Shown here piece by piece: positions 9,565-17,831 of a DNA stretch of 64,000 bases. Below the pieces are notes generated by a model. The model did no database searches. It had not been told where the DNA came from and saw nothing but the letters and a program-made list of their open reading frames with translations. Numbering within the stretch: the stretch's first letter is position 1; each line of letters begins with the position of its first letter. The position numbers and the translations under genes were made by a program. The stretch comes from Paraburkholderia silvatlantica (GTDB taxonomy: Bacteria > Pseudomonadota > Gammaproteobacteria > Burkholderiales > Burkholderiaceae): assembly GCF_003096715.1 (NCBI RefSeq), contig NZ_QEOL01000033.1, positions 1-64,000 on the forward strand, given 5' to 3'.

Positions 9565-9951
9565 ATGCAACGCCATATGCTCAAGTCGAAGATCCACCGC
9601 GCCGCGGTCACGCACTGCGAGCTGCACTACGAAGGCTCGTGCGCCATCGACGAAAATCTGCTCGAAGCGGCCAATATCGTCGAAAACGAGCGCATCGACA
9701 TCTGGAACATCAACAACGGCGAACGCTTCACGACCTACGCGATCAAGGGCGAGCGCGGCAGCGGCATGATCTCGCTGAACGGCTCGGCCGCGCGCCGCGC
9801 GCAACTGGGCGACCTCGTGATCATCGCGGCCTTCGCGAACGTGGAAGAGGAAGAGCTCAAGGCCGGCTGGAAGCCGGACCTCGTGTTCGTGGACGAGAAC
9901 AACCGCATCAAGGGCAGCCGCGACCACGTGCCCACGCAAAGCTGGAGCTAA
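9565..9951 (+). CDS. panD: Aspartate 1-decarboxylase
   Basis: Pyruvoyl-dependent enzyme converting aspartate to beta-alanine for pantothenate synthesis. At 128 residues it has standard length. The self-cleavage site Gly24-Ser25 that creates the pyruvoyl group is present (YEGSCAID), as are Lys9 and Tyr58-region residues typical of the family. A GGAG ribosome site precedes the ATG at 9565. It is the second gene of the panCD pair. Confidence 0.97.
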   Translation: MQRHMLKSKIHRAAVTHCELHYEGSCAIDENLLEAANIVENERIDIWNINNGERFTTYAIKGERGSGMISLNGSAARRAQLGDLVIIAAFANVEEEELKAGWKPDLVFVDENNRIKGSRDHVPTQSWS

Positions 9952-10008
9952 AACGCGAGGCTGGCCGGCGCGGCGCATCGGGTCCGCGCCGCCGTACCTG
10001 CGCGCTTC

Positions 10009-10048
10009 TTTGCGGCTTGTTTGCCGCTTGTTTGCCGCTTATTTGCCG
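10009..10048. repeat. 11-bp tandem repeat overlapping the 3' end of the ParA-like gene
   Basis: Three units of TTTGCCGCTTG-type sequence (10009-10019, 10020-10030, 10031-10041) plus a partial fourth. The stop codon of the ParA-like gene (10039-10041) lies inside the third unit. Confidence 0.8.
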
Positions 10049-10665
10049 TCCACCCAGCCGATAATCGACTGCCACTGGTCGAGGTCCTTCTCCACCCGGC
10101 TCTTCGCGACGTCCCATAGCGTGAGGCCGTGCGCTGCAAGCTGCACGTAGTTCTGTGTGTCGCGCAGATACCCCAGCACCGGCAGATCGAGTCCCTCGAC
10201 GAAGCGCTGCAGCTGCTCGGCCGAGCGCGTGCGCGCATCCACCCGCATGCCCACCACGCCCACCTGGATCGCCCCCTTGCGCACGGACTTTTCCCTGGCG
10301 AGGCGGTTCAGGAAGTCCTGGGTGGCGAGAATGTCGAACATCGAGGGCTGCAGCGGCACGATCACCTTGTCCGCCAGCTCGATGATCGCCGCGAGCCGGT
10401 TGCCGTGCAGGCCGGCGGGCGTGTCGATGACTGCGTGCTCGAGTCCCTTGGGCGGCTTCGCCGGGTTGTCCAGATCGACCTGCCAGCTCTCGATGGCCGG
10501 CAGCGTCGCGGGCCGCAGATCGAGCCAGGCATGCGAGGACTGCTGCCGGTCGAGGTCCGCGAGCGCCACCCACTCGCCTTGTGCGGCGAAATAGCCGGCC
10601 AGGTTGGTGGACAGCGTGCTCTTTCCCACGCCGCCCTTGGGATTCGCCACCACGATTACCGTCAT
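10039..10665 (-). CDS. ParA-family ATPase (MinD/ParA-like)
   Basis: A 208-residue deviant-Walker ATPase with KGGVGKST at residues 10-17 (signature lysine present), followed by the DLDRQQSS switch and the VIDTPAG segment. Such single-domain ParA proteins lacking a DNA-binding N-terminus often position chromosomes, plasmids or protein assemblies on the nucleoid. No parB or obvious cargo gene is adjacent, so this looks like an orphan ParA rather than a partition system. The start ATG at 10665 places the Walker motif directly at the N-terminus as usual. The gene diverges from the thioesterase gene. Confidence 0.85.
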   Translation of the reverse strand: MTVIVVANPKGGVGKSTLSTNLAGYFAAQGEWVALADLDRQQSSHAWLDLRPATLPAIESWQVDLDNPAKPPKGLEHAVIDTPAGLHGNRLAAIIELADKVIVPLQPSMFDILATQDFLNRLAREKSVRKGAIQVGVVGMRVDARTRSAEQLQRFVEGLDLPVLGYLRDTQNYVQLAAHGLTLWDVAKSRVEKDLDQWQSIIGWVDGK

Positions 10666-10886
10666 GAATGCTCCCGTCAGGATGGCTGGCGCATGGCCAG
10701 CCGGATTGCCGTGATTTTTGCGCGATGCGTCGTTCGATGCGTTCTTCGATACCTGGCGAGGCGCCTTGCAGACGAGCCGGCGCCCCGAATCAACCGTCCG
10801 ATAATATCGGCAAATTGCGCGCCGCCGAAGCCCCCCACGAGCGCGCACCCGCAATGTTCATATCAAATCAGGGAGACTGACCGACC

Positions 10887-11306
10887 ATGAGCACGCTACG
10901 CCACGACATCACGATCGAATCCCTGCTCGCGAGGCAGCGCGGCCGCCTGCCCGATTGGCTGGGCTTTCGCCCGCTGGTCCTCGAGCAGGGCCTGCTGCGC
11001 GCCGAGCTCGACGTGCGCAGCGACCTGCTCGCTCCCAACGGCTTCCTGCACGCCGCCACGGTAATCGGCCTCGCCGACACGGCCTGCGGCTACGCCTGCC
11101 TCGCTCACCTGCCGCCCAATGCAAAGAACTTCACCACCATCGAGATCAAGAGCAATCATCTCGGCACCGCGCGCGAAGGCACGATCTCGGCCGTCGCGAA
11201 GGGGGTGCACCTCGGGCGCAGCACCCAGGTCTGGGACGCCACCGTGAGCGGCCCGGACGGCAAGACCATCGCCCTCTTCCGCTGCACGCAGATGGTGCTT
11301 TACTGA
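10887..11306 (+). CDS. PaaI-type hotdog thioesterase
   Basis: 139-residue single hotdog-fold protein of the PaaI/YbgC-like acyl-CoA thioesterase group. The N-G-hydrophobic-hydrophobic-H helix segment (APNGFLHAATVIGLAD, with Asp further along) and the central TIEIKSNHLG strand are typical. It probably hydrolyses an aromatic or short acyl-CoA in the cytoplasm; the substrate cannot be told. A GGGAG ribosome site sits 10 bases before the ATG, and a GATAAT-like minus-10 lies near 10800. It stands alone, convergent with cobQ. Confidence 0.85.
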   Translation: MSTLRHDITIESLLARQRGRLPDWLGFRPLVLEQGLLRAELDVRSDLLAPNGFLHAATVIGLADTACGYACLAHLPPNAKNFTTIEIKSNHLGTAREGTISAVAKGVHLGRSTQVWDATVSGPDGKTIALFRCTQMVLY

Positions 11307-11312
11307 GTCGTT

Positions 11313-11354
11313 CAGCCGCGCATCCAGTTGCGCATTTAGCTGCGCATTCAGCCG
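11313..11354. repeat. 12-bp tandem repeat between the thioesterase gene and cobQ
   Basis: Three and a half tandem units of CAGYYGCGCATY (11313-11324, 11325-11336, 11337-11348, then CAGCCG). They fill the gap between two convergent genes and run into the cobQ stop codon. No terminator hairpin with a T run was seen here. Confidence 0.75.
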
Positions 11355-12895
11355 ATTACGCCGAACATCTTCTCCAGATCGAGGCTCGCCGCGAGCGTGT
11401 CCGCCAGCCGCTCCAGCGACGCCTCGCGCAACGCCGGATAATCCACCGCGCGCGCCTGTGCGAGCCCGGCCCAGCGCAGGAGCGCCGCGCACGCGTGCGG
11501 CGTGTCGAAGAGCCCGTGCACATAGGTCGCGAGAATCTGGCCATCCGCCGAGCGCGCGCCATCCGGGCGCATCGCCCCCTCCCGGCTGTCTTCGCCCGCC
11601 GCAGCGAGCCATACCGCGGGCGATTCGAGCGAGCGCCCGCGCGTCTCGCCCATGTGAATTTCGTAGCCCGCCACGCGCGCCGGGGCTGCGTCAGCATGCC
11701 CGTGCACGCCTTCCAGCGCGAGCGCGCCCGTCACGTTCTGCAAGGTCTTTTCGCGCGTGAGCACCGTTTCGTAGTCGAGCCAGCCGAAGCCCTCGACCTC
11801 GCCCGGTTCGCCCTCCACGCCGTGCGGATCGGCAATCGCGCGCCCGAGCATCTGCATGCCGCCGCAAATGCCGATCACGCGCCCGCCATAGCGCAGATGC
11901 CGCGCGAGTGCCGTCTCCCAGCCCTGGGCGCGCAGCCACGCGAGGTCGTCGCGCACGTTCTTCGAGCCCGGCAGGATCACGAGGTCGGCGGCGGGCGGCG
12001 CCTCGCCCGTGCGCACATAGGTGAAATCGACCTGCGCATGGGCGCGCAACGCGTCGAAGTCGGTGTGGTTGCTGATGTGCGGCAGCGCGGGCACCACCAC
12101 GCGCAGCGTCTCGCCGCCGGCCTGCGCGCCGCTATGGGCCGCGCCCGGCAGCATGTCCTCGGCGTCGAGCGTGAGGCCATGCAGATACGGCACGACGCCC
12201 AGCACCGGCTTGCCCGTCTGCTGCTCGAGCCAGGCGAGGCCGGGTTCCAGCAGCGTGCGGTCGCCGCGAAAGCGGTTGATGACGAAACCTTTGACGCGCG
12301 CACGCTCGCTTTCCGAAAGACAGGCCAGCGTGCCGATCAGGTGCGCGAACACGCCGCCCCGGTCGATGTCGGCCACGAGCACGACCGGGCAGTCGACCGC
12401 CTCGGCAAAGCCCATGTTCGCGATGTCGTTGGCGCGCAGGTTGACTTCGGCGGGACTGCCCGCGCCTTCCACGAACACGGTGTCGTAGCGCGCGCACAGA
12501 CGCGCATAGGACGCGAGCACGGCCTCGCGCGCGAGGGGCTTGTAGTCCTGGTACGCGCGCGCGTTCAGGTTCATGCGCGCCTTGCCGTGGATGATGACCT
12601 GCGAGCCGAGATCGCTATTGGGCTTGAGCAGCACCGGATTGAGGTCGGTGTGCGCCTCGATGCCGGCGGCGACAGCCTGCAGCGCCTGGGCGCGGCCGAT
12701 CTCGCCGCCATCCACGGTCACGGCGCTGTTGAGCGCCATGTTCTGCGGCTTGAACGGCGCGACGCGCGCACCCGCGCGGCGCGCGAGACGGCACAGGCCG
12801 GCGACGAGCGTGCTCTTGCCGGCGTCGGACGTCGTGCCCTGGATCATCAGCGTGCCGGTGGGTACACGGGGCACGGCGGGTAGCGTGGCGGTCAT
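11348..12895 (-). CDS. cobQ: Cobyric acid synthase (glutamine-hydrolysing)
   Basis: Amidates the b, d, e and g side chains of adenosylcobyrinic acid a,c-diamide to give adenosylcobyric acid. The 515-residue protein has an N-terminal ATP-binding dethiobiotin-synthetase-like domain (GTTSDAGKSTL near residues 20-30). A C-terminal class I amidotransferase domain carries the nucleophilic Cys in GICGG and His in the YVHGLFD segment. The protein sits at the edge of a cluster otherwise devoted to late assembly and B12 import. It diverges from cobU with a 143-base gap. Confidence 0.96.
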   Translation of the reverse strand: MTATLPAVPRVPTGTLMIQGTTSDAGKSTLVAGLCRLARRAGARVAPFKPQNMALNSAVTVDGGEIGRAQALQAVAAGIEAHTDLNPVLLKPNSDLGSQVIIHGKARMNLNARAYQDYKPLAREAVLASYARLCARYDTVFVEGAGSPAEVNLRANDIANMGFAEAVDCPVVLVADIDRGGVFAHLIGTLACLSESERARVKGFVINRFRGDRTLLEPGLAWLEQQTGKPVLGVVPYLHGLTLDAEDMLPGAAHSGAQAGGETLRVVVPALPHISNHTDFDALRAHAQVDFTYVRTGEAPPAADLVILPGSKNVRDDLAWLRAQGWETALARHLRYGGRVIGICGGMQMLGRAIADPHGVEGEPGEVEGFGWLDYETVLTREKTLQNVTGALALEGVHGHADAAPARVAGYEIHMGETRGRSLESPAVWLAAAGEDSREGAMRPDGARSADGQILATYVHGLFDTPHACAALLRWAGLAQARAVDYPALREASLERLADTLAASLDLEKMFGVIG

Positions 12896-13038
12896 GAAGC
12901 GGCGATGGCAGTGGGCCGGACAGGCAAGGGAAGGCGAACGCGCATTATCCCATCGCCGCGCCGCACCCGGCAGGACCCCGGCGCGAGGTTGGCCGAACGG
13001 ATGACGGTGCGCCTGAGCGCAGCCGTTACAATCACGCG

Positions 13039-13593
13039 ATGAATTCGCGCGACCTCACCTTCATCGTCGGCGGCGCGCGCTCGGGCAAGAGCGCGCACGC
13101 CGAACGCCTCGCCGCCGCGAGCGGCCTGCCGGTCACCTATATCGCCACCGCGCGCATGACGGACGACCTCGAATTCGCTGAGCGCATCGGCCACCATCGC
13201 GCGCGCCGGCCCGCGCACTGGGCGCTCGCCGAAGCGCCGCTCGATCTCGCTCCCGCACTCGAGGCAGCGGCGGCGCCCGGCCAGTGCGTGCTGATCGACT
13301 GCCTCACGCTGTGGCTCGCGAACCTGCTTTGCCCCGCCGGCTCCGACTCGCCGCTGCCCGACTGGCGCGAGCGCCTCGACGCCTTCGCCGCCGCCTGCGA
13401 GCGCGCGCAAGGCACGGTGCTCGTGGTGAGCAACGAGATCGGCATGGGCGTCGTGCCGATGGGCGCGGCCACGCGCCTCTACGTGGACGAACTTGGCCGC
13501 CTCAATCAGCGCGTCGCGGCGCTCGCCGACCGCGCCATGCTCGTCGCCGCGGGCCTGCCTCTGGTGCTCAAGGCGCCGCGCGGGACCTCATGA
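13039..13593 (+). CDS. cobU: Adenosylcobinamide kinase / adenosylcobinamide-phosphate guanylyltransferase
   Basis: Bifunctional enzyme that phosphorylates adenosylcobinamide and transfers GMP to give AdoCbi-GDP. The 184-residue product carries the P-loop GGARSGKS at residues 11-18, and a His in the GHHRARR segment that is expected to be the guanylylated residue. It heads the plus-strand run cobU-cbiB-cobD-btuF, with its stop overlapping the next start. A minus-10-like TACAAT ends only six bases before the ATG, which may mean a leaderless message. Confidence 0.95.
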   Translation: MNSRDLTFIVGGARSGKSAHAERLAAASGLPVTYIATARMTDDLEFAERIGHHRARRPAHWALAEAPLDLAPALEAAAAPGQCVLIDCLTLWLANLLCPAGSDSPLPDWRERLDAFAAACERAQGTVLVVSNEIGMGVVPMGAATRLYVDELGRLNQRVAALADRAMLVAAGLPLVLKAPRGTS

Positions 13594-14528
13594 TGCTCTC
13601 GCTGCCCGTCACCGCCGCGCTCGCCGTGGCCGGCGTCGCCGTGGACCGCTGGCTCGGCGAGCCGCGCCGCGCGCATCCGCTCGTCGCCTTCGGCCAGTAC
13701 GCGAGCCGCATCGAAGCGCGCCTGAACACGGGCCGCCGCGGCCGTCCGCTCGGCCTGCTCGCATGGCTCGCCGCCGTTGCGCCGCCCGTCATCGGCGCCG
13801 CGCTGCTGTGCGCGCTGCTGCCCTGGCCGCTCGCCTGGGGGCTGCACGTCGCGCTGCTGTGGTTCGCACTCGGCGCGCGCAGTCTTGCCGAGCACATCGC
13901 GCCGATCGGCGCCGCGCTCGCCCGGCGCGACCTCGCAGCCGCGCGCGAGTTGACCGGCCGCATCGTCTCGCGCGACACAGCCCAGGCGGACGCCACCGCG
14001 CTCGCGCGCGCGGCCGTCGAATCGGCACTCGAAAACGGCAACGACGCGATCTTCGGCGCACTGTTCTGGTTCGCGATCGCGGGCGGCCCAGGCGCCCTCG
14101 CGTTCCGTCTCGCCAACACGCTCGATGCCATGTGGGGCTACCGCACGCCGCGCTTCCTGCGCTTTGGCTGGGCAGCCGCGCGCATCGACGACGTCCTCAA
14201 CTGGATTCCCGCGCGCCTCACGGCCGCGAGCTACGCGCTGCTCGGCGACACGCGCATGGCGCTGCGCTGCTGGCGCGAACAGGCGCATCGCTGGGACAGC
14301 CCGAACGCGGGCCCGGTCATGGCCTCCGGCGCGGGCAGCCTGAACGTGCTGCTGGGCGGCGCGGCCGTCTATCACGGCATGCTGGAAGAGCGCCCGGCGC
14401 TCGGCACAGGCTCGCCGCCGCGCGCACAGCACGTGGATGCGGTCGTGCGGCTGGTCGAGCGCACCACCATTTTGTGGCTCGCGGCGCTGCTCGCACTGGC
14501 CTTCGTGAGCGTGGCGACCCATGTCTGA
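13590..14528 (+). CDS. cbiB: Adenosylcobinamide-phosphate synthase (CbiB/CobD type)
   Basis: Membrane enzyme attaching aminopropanol phosphate to adenosylcobyric acid. The 312-residue product starts at the first of two adjacent ATGs and overlaps cobU by 4 bases. It has several hydrophobic helices, the N-terminal DRWLGEPRRAHPLVAFG motif, the VARAAVESALENGNDAIFG-like segment and MWGYRT, all typical of the family. It uses the aminopropanol phosphate produced by the next gene, whose start it overlaps by 8 bases. Confidence 0.95.
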   Translation: MMLSLPVTAALAVAGVAVDRWLGEPRRAHPLVAFGQYASRIEARLNTGRRGRPLGLLAWLAAVAPPVIGAALLCALLPWPLAWGLHVALLWFALGARSLAEHIAPIGAALARRDLAAARELTGRIVSRDTAQADATALARAAVESALENGNDAIFGALFWFAIAGGPGALAFRLANTLDAMWGYRTPRFLRFGWAAARIDDVLNWIPARLTAASYALLGDTRMALRCWREQAHRWDSPNAGPVMASGAGSLNVLLGGAAVYHGMLEERPALGTGSPPRAQHVDAVVRLVERTTILWLAALLALAFVSVATHV

Positions 14529-15546
14529 GCACACCGCCGCACTCGTCGCGCACGGGGGCAATCTGCACGAAGCCGCGCAGCGTTACGGCATCGCCTGGGA
14601 CGCCTGGATCGATCTCTCCACCGGCATCAATCCGCATGGCTATCCCGTGCCGCCGGTGCCGTCCGCGGCATGGCGGCGCCTGCCCGACGACGGCGACGGC
14701 TTCGCTGCGTGCGCCGCGCGCTACTACGGCGCGCCGGACGCCCGTCACGTGTTGCCGGTGGCGGGCAGTCAGGCCGCGATCCGCGCGCTGCCGGCCTTGT
14801 TGCCACGCGCGAGTGTCGCGATTGCGCCGCTCACCTATGGCGAGTACGCGCCGGCGTTCGCGCGCGCGGGTCATGAGACCGTGCCGCTCGACTTCACGCA
14901 GGACACGCTGCCCGATACCGTCACGCATGCTGTCGTGGTGAATCCGAACAATCCGACGGCCACGCATCTTGCTGCCGAGCGTCTGCTTTTTTGGCATGCG
15001 CAACTCGCCGCGCGCGGCGGCACGCTGATCGTCGACGAAGCCTTTGCCGATGCGTTCGGCCACGAGCGATCCGCAACGCTTGCGCACGCAACCACCCGCG
15101 AAGGACTCGTCGTGCTGCGCTCGCCCGGCAAGTTCTTCGGGCTCGCGGGCGCGCGCTGCGGATTCGCGCTCGGCGCCCCCGCCCTGCTAGCCGGGTTGCG
15201 CGCGCATCTGGGTGCGTGGACCGTGAGCGGGCCGGCGCGCCACGCGGTCACCCATGCGTTCGAAGACTTCACGTGGCAAAGCGAAATGCGCGTGCGCCTC
15301 GCCGCCGAAAGCGCGCGCCTCGTCGCGCTGTTGCGCGTTCACGGCTTCACGCCGCGCGCCACCCCGCTCTTCGCGTGGATCGCGGACCCGCGCACGCCGG
15401 CGCTGCAGGATGCGCTCGCGCGCCACGCCGTGTGGACGCGCCGCTTCGACGCGCCGGCCAGCCTGCGTTTTGGCCTGCCTGCGTCCGAAGACGAATGGCA
15501 GCGCTTCGAAAACGCACTCGGGCAAGCCATGCGGGCGATCGGCTGA
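14521..15546 (+). CDS. cobD: Threonine-phosphate decarboxylase
   Basis: PLP-dependent fold-type I aminotransferase relative of 341 residues that decarboxylates L-threonine O-3-phosphate to (R)-1-amino-2-propanol phosphate for the nucleotide loop. It shows HGGNL near the N-terminus, the NPNNPT motif, the VDEAF aspartate loop and the PLP-lysine segment LRSPGKFFGLAG. In Pseudomonas-style naming the same gene is cobC. The start at 14521 overlaps cbiB by 8 bases, indicating translational coupling. Confidence 0.93.
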   Translation: MSEHTAALVAHGGNLHEAAQRYGIAWDAWIDLSTGINPHGYPVPPVPSAAWRRLPDDGDGFAACAARYYGAPDARHVLPVAGSQAAIRALPALLPRASVAIAPLTYGEYAPAFARAGHETVPLDFTQDTLPDTVTHAVVVNPNNPTATHLAAERLLFWHAQLAARGGTLIVDEAFADAFGHERSATLAHATTREGLVVLRSPGKFFGLAGARCGFALGAPALLAGLRAHLGAWTVSGPARHAVTHAFEDFTWQSEMRVRLAAESARLVALLRVHGFTPRATPLFAWIADPRTPALQDALARHAVWTRRFDAPASLRFGLPASEDEWQRFENALGQAMRAIG

Positions 15547-16451
15547 TGCGCGCAGCCGCTATTGCATTGACGCTGCTGGCCGCGATCCTTCCGTGCGCCG
15601 CGCATGCGAGCGTCACCGCCATCGACGACGCGGGCACCACCGTCACCCTCCCCGCGCCTGCGCGGCGCGTAGTGAGCCTCGCGCCACACGTCACCGAGCT
15701 GCTCTATGCCGCGGGCGGCGGCGCGAAAGTCGTCGGCGCCGTGGCCTACAGCGACTATCCGCCCGACGCGCAAAAGGTGCCGCGCGTGGGCGACAACCGC
15801 GCGCTCGACCTCGAGCGCATCGCCGCGCTCAAGCCCGACCTCATCGTGGTCTGGCGTCACGGCAACGCACAGCAACAGCTCGATCGTCTGCGCGCGCTGC
15901 ACATCCCCCTCTTTTTCAGCGAGCCGCACAGGCTCGACGACGTCGCGACCTCGCTCACGCGCCTCGGTGAGCTGCTCGGCACGCAAGACGCCGCGCAGGC
16001 CGCCGCGAATGCCTACCGCCGCGACATCGCGCAGCTGCGCGCACGCTATGCGCAGCGCGCGCCCGTGAGCGTGTTCTATGAGGTCTGGGATCAGCCGCTG
16101 ATGACCCTCAACGGCTCGCACATGATCAGCGACGTGATCGCGCTCTGCGGCGGCCGCAACGTGTTCGCGGCGCTCGAGCCGCTCGTGCCGACGGTTTCCA
16201 CGGAAGCCGTCCTCGCCGCCAATCCCGATGCGATCGTCGCCGCGTCACAAGGCGCCACGCCGCCGGACCGCCCGCTGCCGGGCCTCGAGCGCTGGCGCGC
16301 CTGGCCGGCGCTCGCCGCCGTCGCCCATGGCAATCTCTTCGCCATCGACGGTGACTTGCTGACGCGCCCCGCGCCGCGCATCGCCCAGGGCGCGGCACAG
16401 CTGTGCAGGGATCTCGATCTCGCCCGCTCGCGCGACGCCGCGGCGCATTGA
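15546..16451 (+). CDS. btuF: Cobalamin-binding periplasmic protein (BtuF-like)
   Basis: 301-residue class III periplasmic binding protein with a cleavable signal peptide (about residues 1-22, ending CAAHAS). The BtuF/FhuD-type fold is visible as RRVVSLAPHVTELLYAAG followed by the DYPPDAQKVPRVGD segment, with the long inter-domain helix around residues 125-175. It should hand cobalamin or cobinamide to the BtuCD importer encoded at 18.9-20.8 kb on the other strand. The start overlaps the cobD stop (TGATG). It converges on cobC with only 21 bases between. Confidence 0.9.
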   Translation: MRAAAIALTLLAAILPCAAHASVTAIDDAGTTVTLPAPARRVVSLAPHVTELLYAAGGGAKVVGAVAYSDYPPDAQKVPRVGDNRALDLERIAALKPDLIVVWRHGNAQQQLDRLRALHIPLFFSEPHRLDDVATSLTRLGELLGTQDAAQAAANAYRRDIAQLRARYAQRAPVSVFYEVWDQPLMTLNGSHMISDVIALCGGRNVFAALEPLVPTVSTEAVLAANPDAIVAASQGATPPDRPLPGLERWRAWPALAAVAHGNLFAIDGDLLTRPAPRIAQGAAQLCRDLDLARSRDAAAH

Positions 16452-16472
16452 TTCGGCATCCGAATCGACTTG

Positions 16473-17060
16473 CTATGCGTTCCAGCGCGCGAGCAGCCAC
16501 TGTGCGCCAAGGGCGTCGTAGTGCAGGCACACAATGGCGCCCATCTCCAGCGGCCAGCGCACGCAATGCGCGAGCGGCACACCGAGCGCACGTGCCGTGA
16601 CGGTGCGCATCACACCCGCATGGGTGACAGCCCAAACGGTGGACTTCTCGTGCGCGTCGAGCGTGCCGAACCACCCGTTCACGCGCGCGTCGAACTGCGC
16701 AACGCTCTCGCCGCCGTGCTCGCGCGCGTGCTCGAAATTCGCGGCCCACGCGTCGATCTGCGCGCGTTCGATCGCGTCCCAGCGCTGCATCTCCCAGGCG
16801 CCGAAATCCATCTCTGCGAGGCGTGCCTCTGCTCGCGGTACCTGTCCGTGCACACCGGCAAGCGCCGCGGCAACGCTCGCGCAGCGCGTGAGCGGGCTCG
16901 TTTCGATCCGCTGCGGTTCGCGCGCGCCGAGCGCCGCGAGCCGCCCGGCGAGCCATGCGGCCTGCTGTGTGGCGTCGCCCGCGAGCGCCACGTCGCTCGC
17001 GCCGTAGCACACGCCTGCATCCACGGCCACGGCAGGATGGCGGATCAGAACGAGATCCAC
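16473..17060 (-). CDS. cobC: Alpha-ribazole phosphatase (histidine phosphatase family)
   Basis: Removes phosphate from alpha-ribazole-5'-phosphate, or from adenosylcobalamin phosphate, in nucleotide loop assembly. The histidine phosphatase RHG-type motif appears at the very N-terminus as LIRHPAV. A second catalytic His is in the WAVTHAGVMR segment, and ETSPLTRC is the usual arginine motif. A GTG at 17060 is chosen because it places the RH motif at residues 7-8 and overlaps the cobS end by 16 bases. With it the protein has 195 residues, normal for the family. The Gly of RHG is replaced by Pro, which is common in this subfamily. Confidence 0.88.
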   Translation of the reverse strand: MDLVLIRHPAVAVDAGVCYGASDVALAGDATQQAAWLAGRLAALGAREPQRIETSPLTRCASVAAALAGVHGQVPRAEARLAEMDFGAWEMQRWDAIERAQIDAWAANFEHAREHGGESVAQFDARVNGWFGTLDAHEKSTVWAVTHAGVMRTVTARALGVPLAHCVRWPLEMGAIVCLHYDALGAQWLLARWNA

Positions 17061-17821
17061 GCGAGCCCCACGAGGTAGATGGCGATCTCGAACACCTGCT
17101 GCGCGAAGCCGAGACAATCGCCCGTATAGCCGCCGATGCGGCGCACGAAGTAACGGCCCAGTCCATAGCGCAACACGGCGAGCACGACGAGGATCGCTGC
17201 GCCCGCGCGCCAGCCGGGCACGCCGGACCCCACCGGCCAGAACAGCCACGGCAAACCGAACACGCACGCGCACAGCCACGCGCTCACGCTCATGCGCCGC
17301 GCGACGGGCCTGGCCTTGCCCTCCTGCCGCACGTAGTCCAGCGAAACGAGATAGCTGATCGCACACGCACGGCTCGCGGCGTGACCGGCGATCATCAGCA
17401 TCGCGGCGCGCGCCGGCGGCAGCGCGGCGAGCGTCTGCCACTTCAGCACGAGCGCCACCACGAGACCAATCGCGCCGAACGCGCCAATGCGCGAATCGTG
17501 CATGATGCGCAGCACGTCCTCACGGGTGTACGCGCCGCCGAATGCGTCGAGGCAGTCGGCGAGACCGTCTTCGTGAAAGGCGCCCGTCGCGAGGAGCGTG
17601 ACCGCCATCGACAGCAGCACGGCTACGCTCGCCGGAAACGCGCGCAGGGCAGCGAGATAGACGAGCGCCCCGAGCGCGCCGATCAACGCGCCGACGAGCG
17701 GAAAGTAGCGCGCCGCCGCATTGAGCCACGCAGGCTCGAAGCCGACCCAGCGCGGCACCGGCACGCGCGTGAAATAGCCCAGTGCCGTGAAGAAGTAGCG
17801 CAGCTCCGCGAGCGGATTCAT
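17045..17821 (-). CDS. cobS: Adenosylcobinamide-GDP ribazoletransferase (cobalamin synthase)
   Basis: Integral membrane enzyme joining AdoCbi-GDP and alpha-ribazole (phosphate), the last assembly step. With the start at MNPLAELRYFFTALGYFTRVP the product has 258 residues and about six hydrophobic helices. It carries the conserved FHEDGLADCLDAFGG motif that binds magnesium and substrate. A start nine codons upstream (17848) is possible and would overlap cobT. It lies between cobT and cobC in a tight minus-strand run. Confidence 0.94.
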   Translation of the reverse strand: MNPLAELRYFFTALGYFTRVPVPRWVGFEPAWLNAAARYFPLVGALIGALGALVYLAALRAFPASVAVLLSMAVTLLATGAFHEDGLADCLDAFGGAYTREDVLRIMHDSRIGAFGAIGLVVALVLKWQTLAALPPARAAMLMIAGHAASRACAISYLVSLDYVRQEGKARPVARRMSVSAWLCACVFGLPWLFWPVGSGVPGWRAGAAILVVLAVLRYGLGRYFVRRIGGYTGDCLGFAQQVFEIAIYLVGLAWISF

Positions 17822-17831
17822 CGCACGGCGC

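Noticed and set aside
10039..10665. Chromosome or plasmid partition system around the ParA-like gene
   Set aside because: No parB, parS-like palindrome cluster or replication gene lies next to it.
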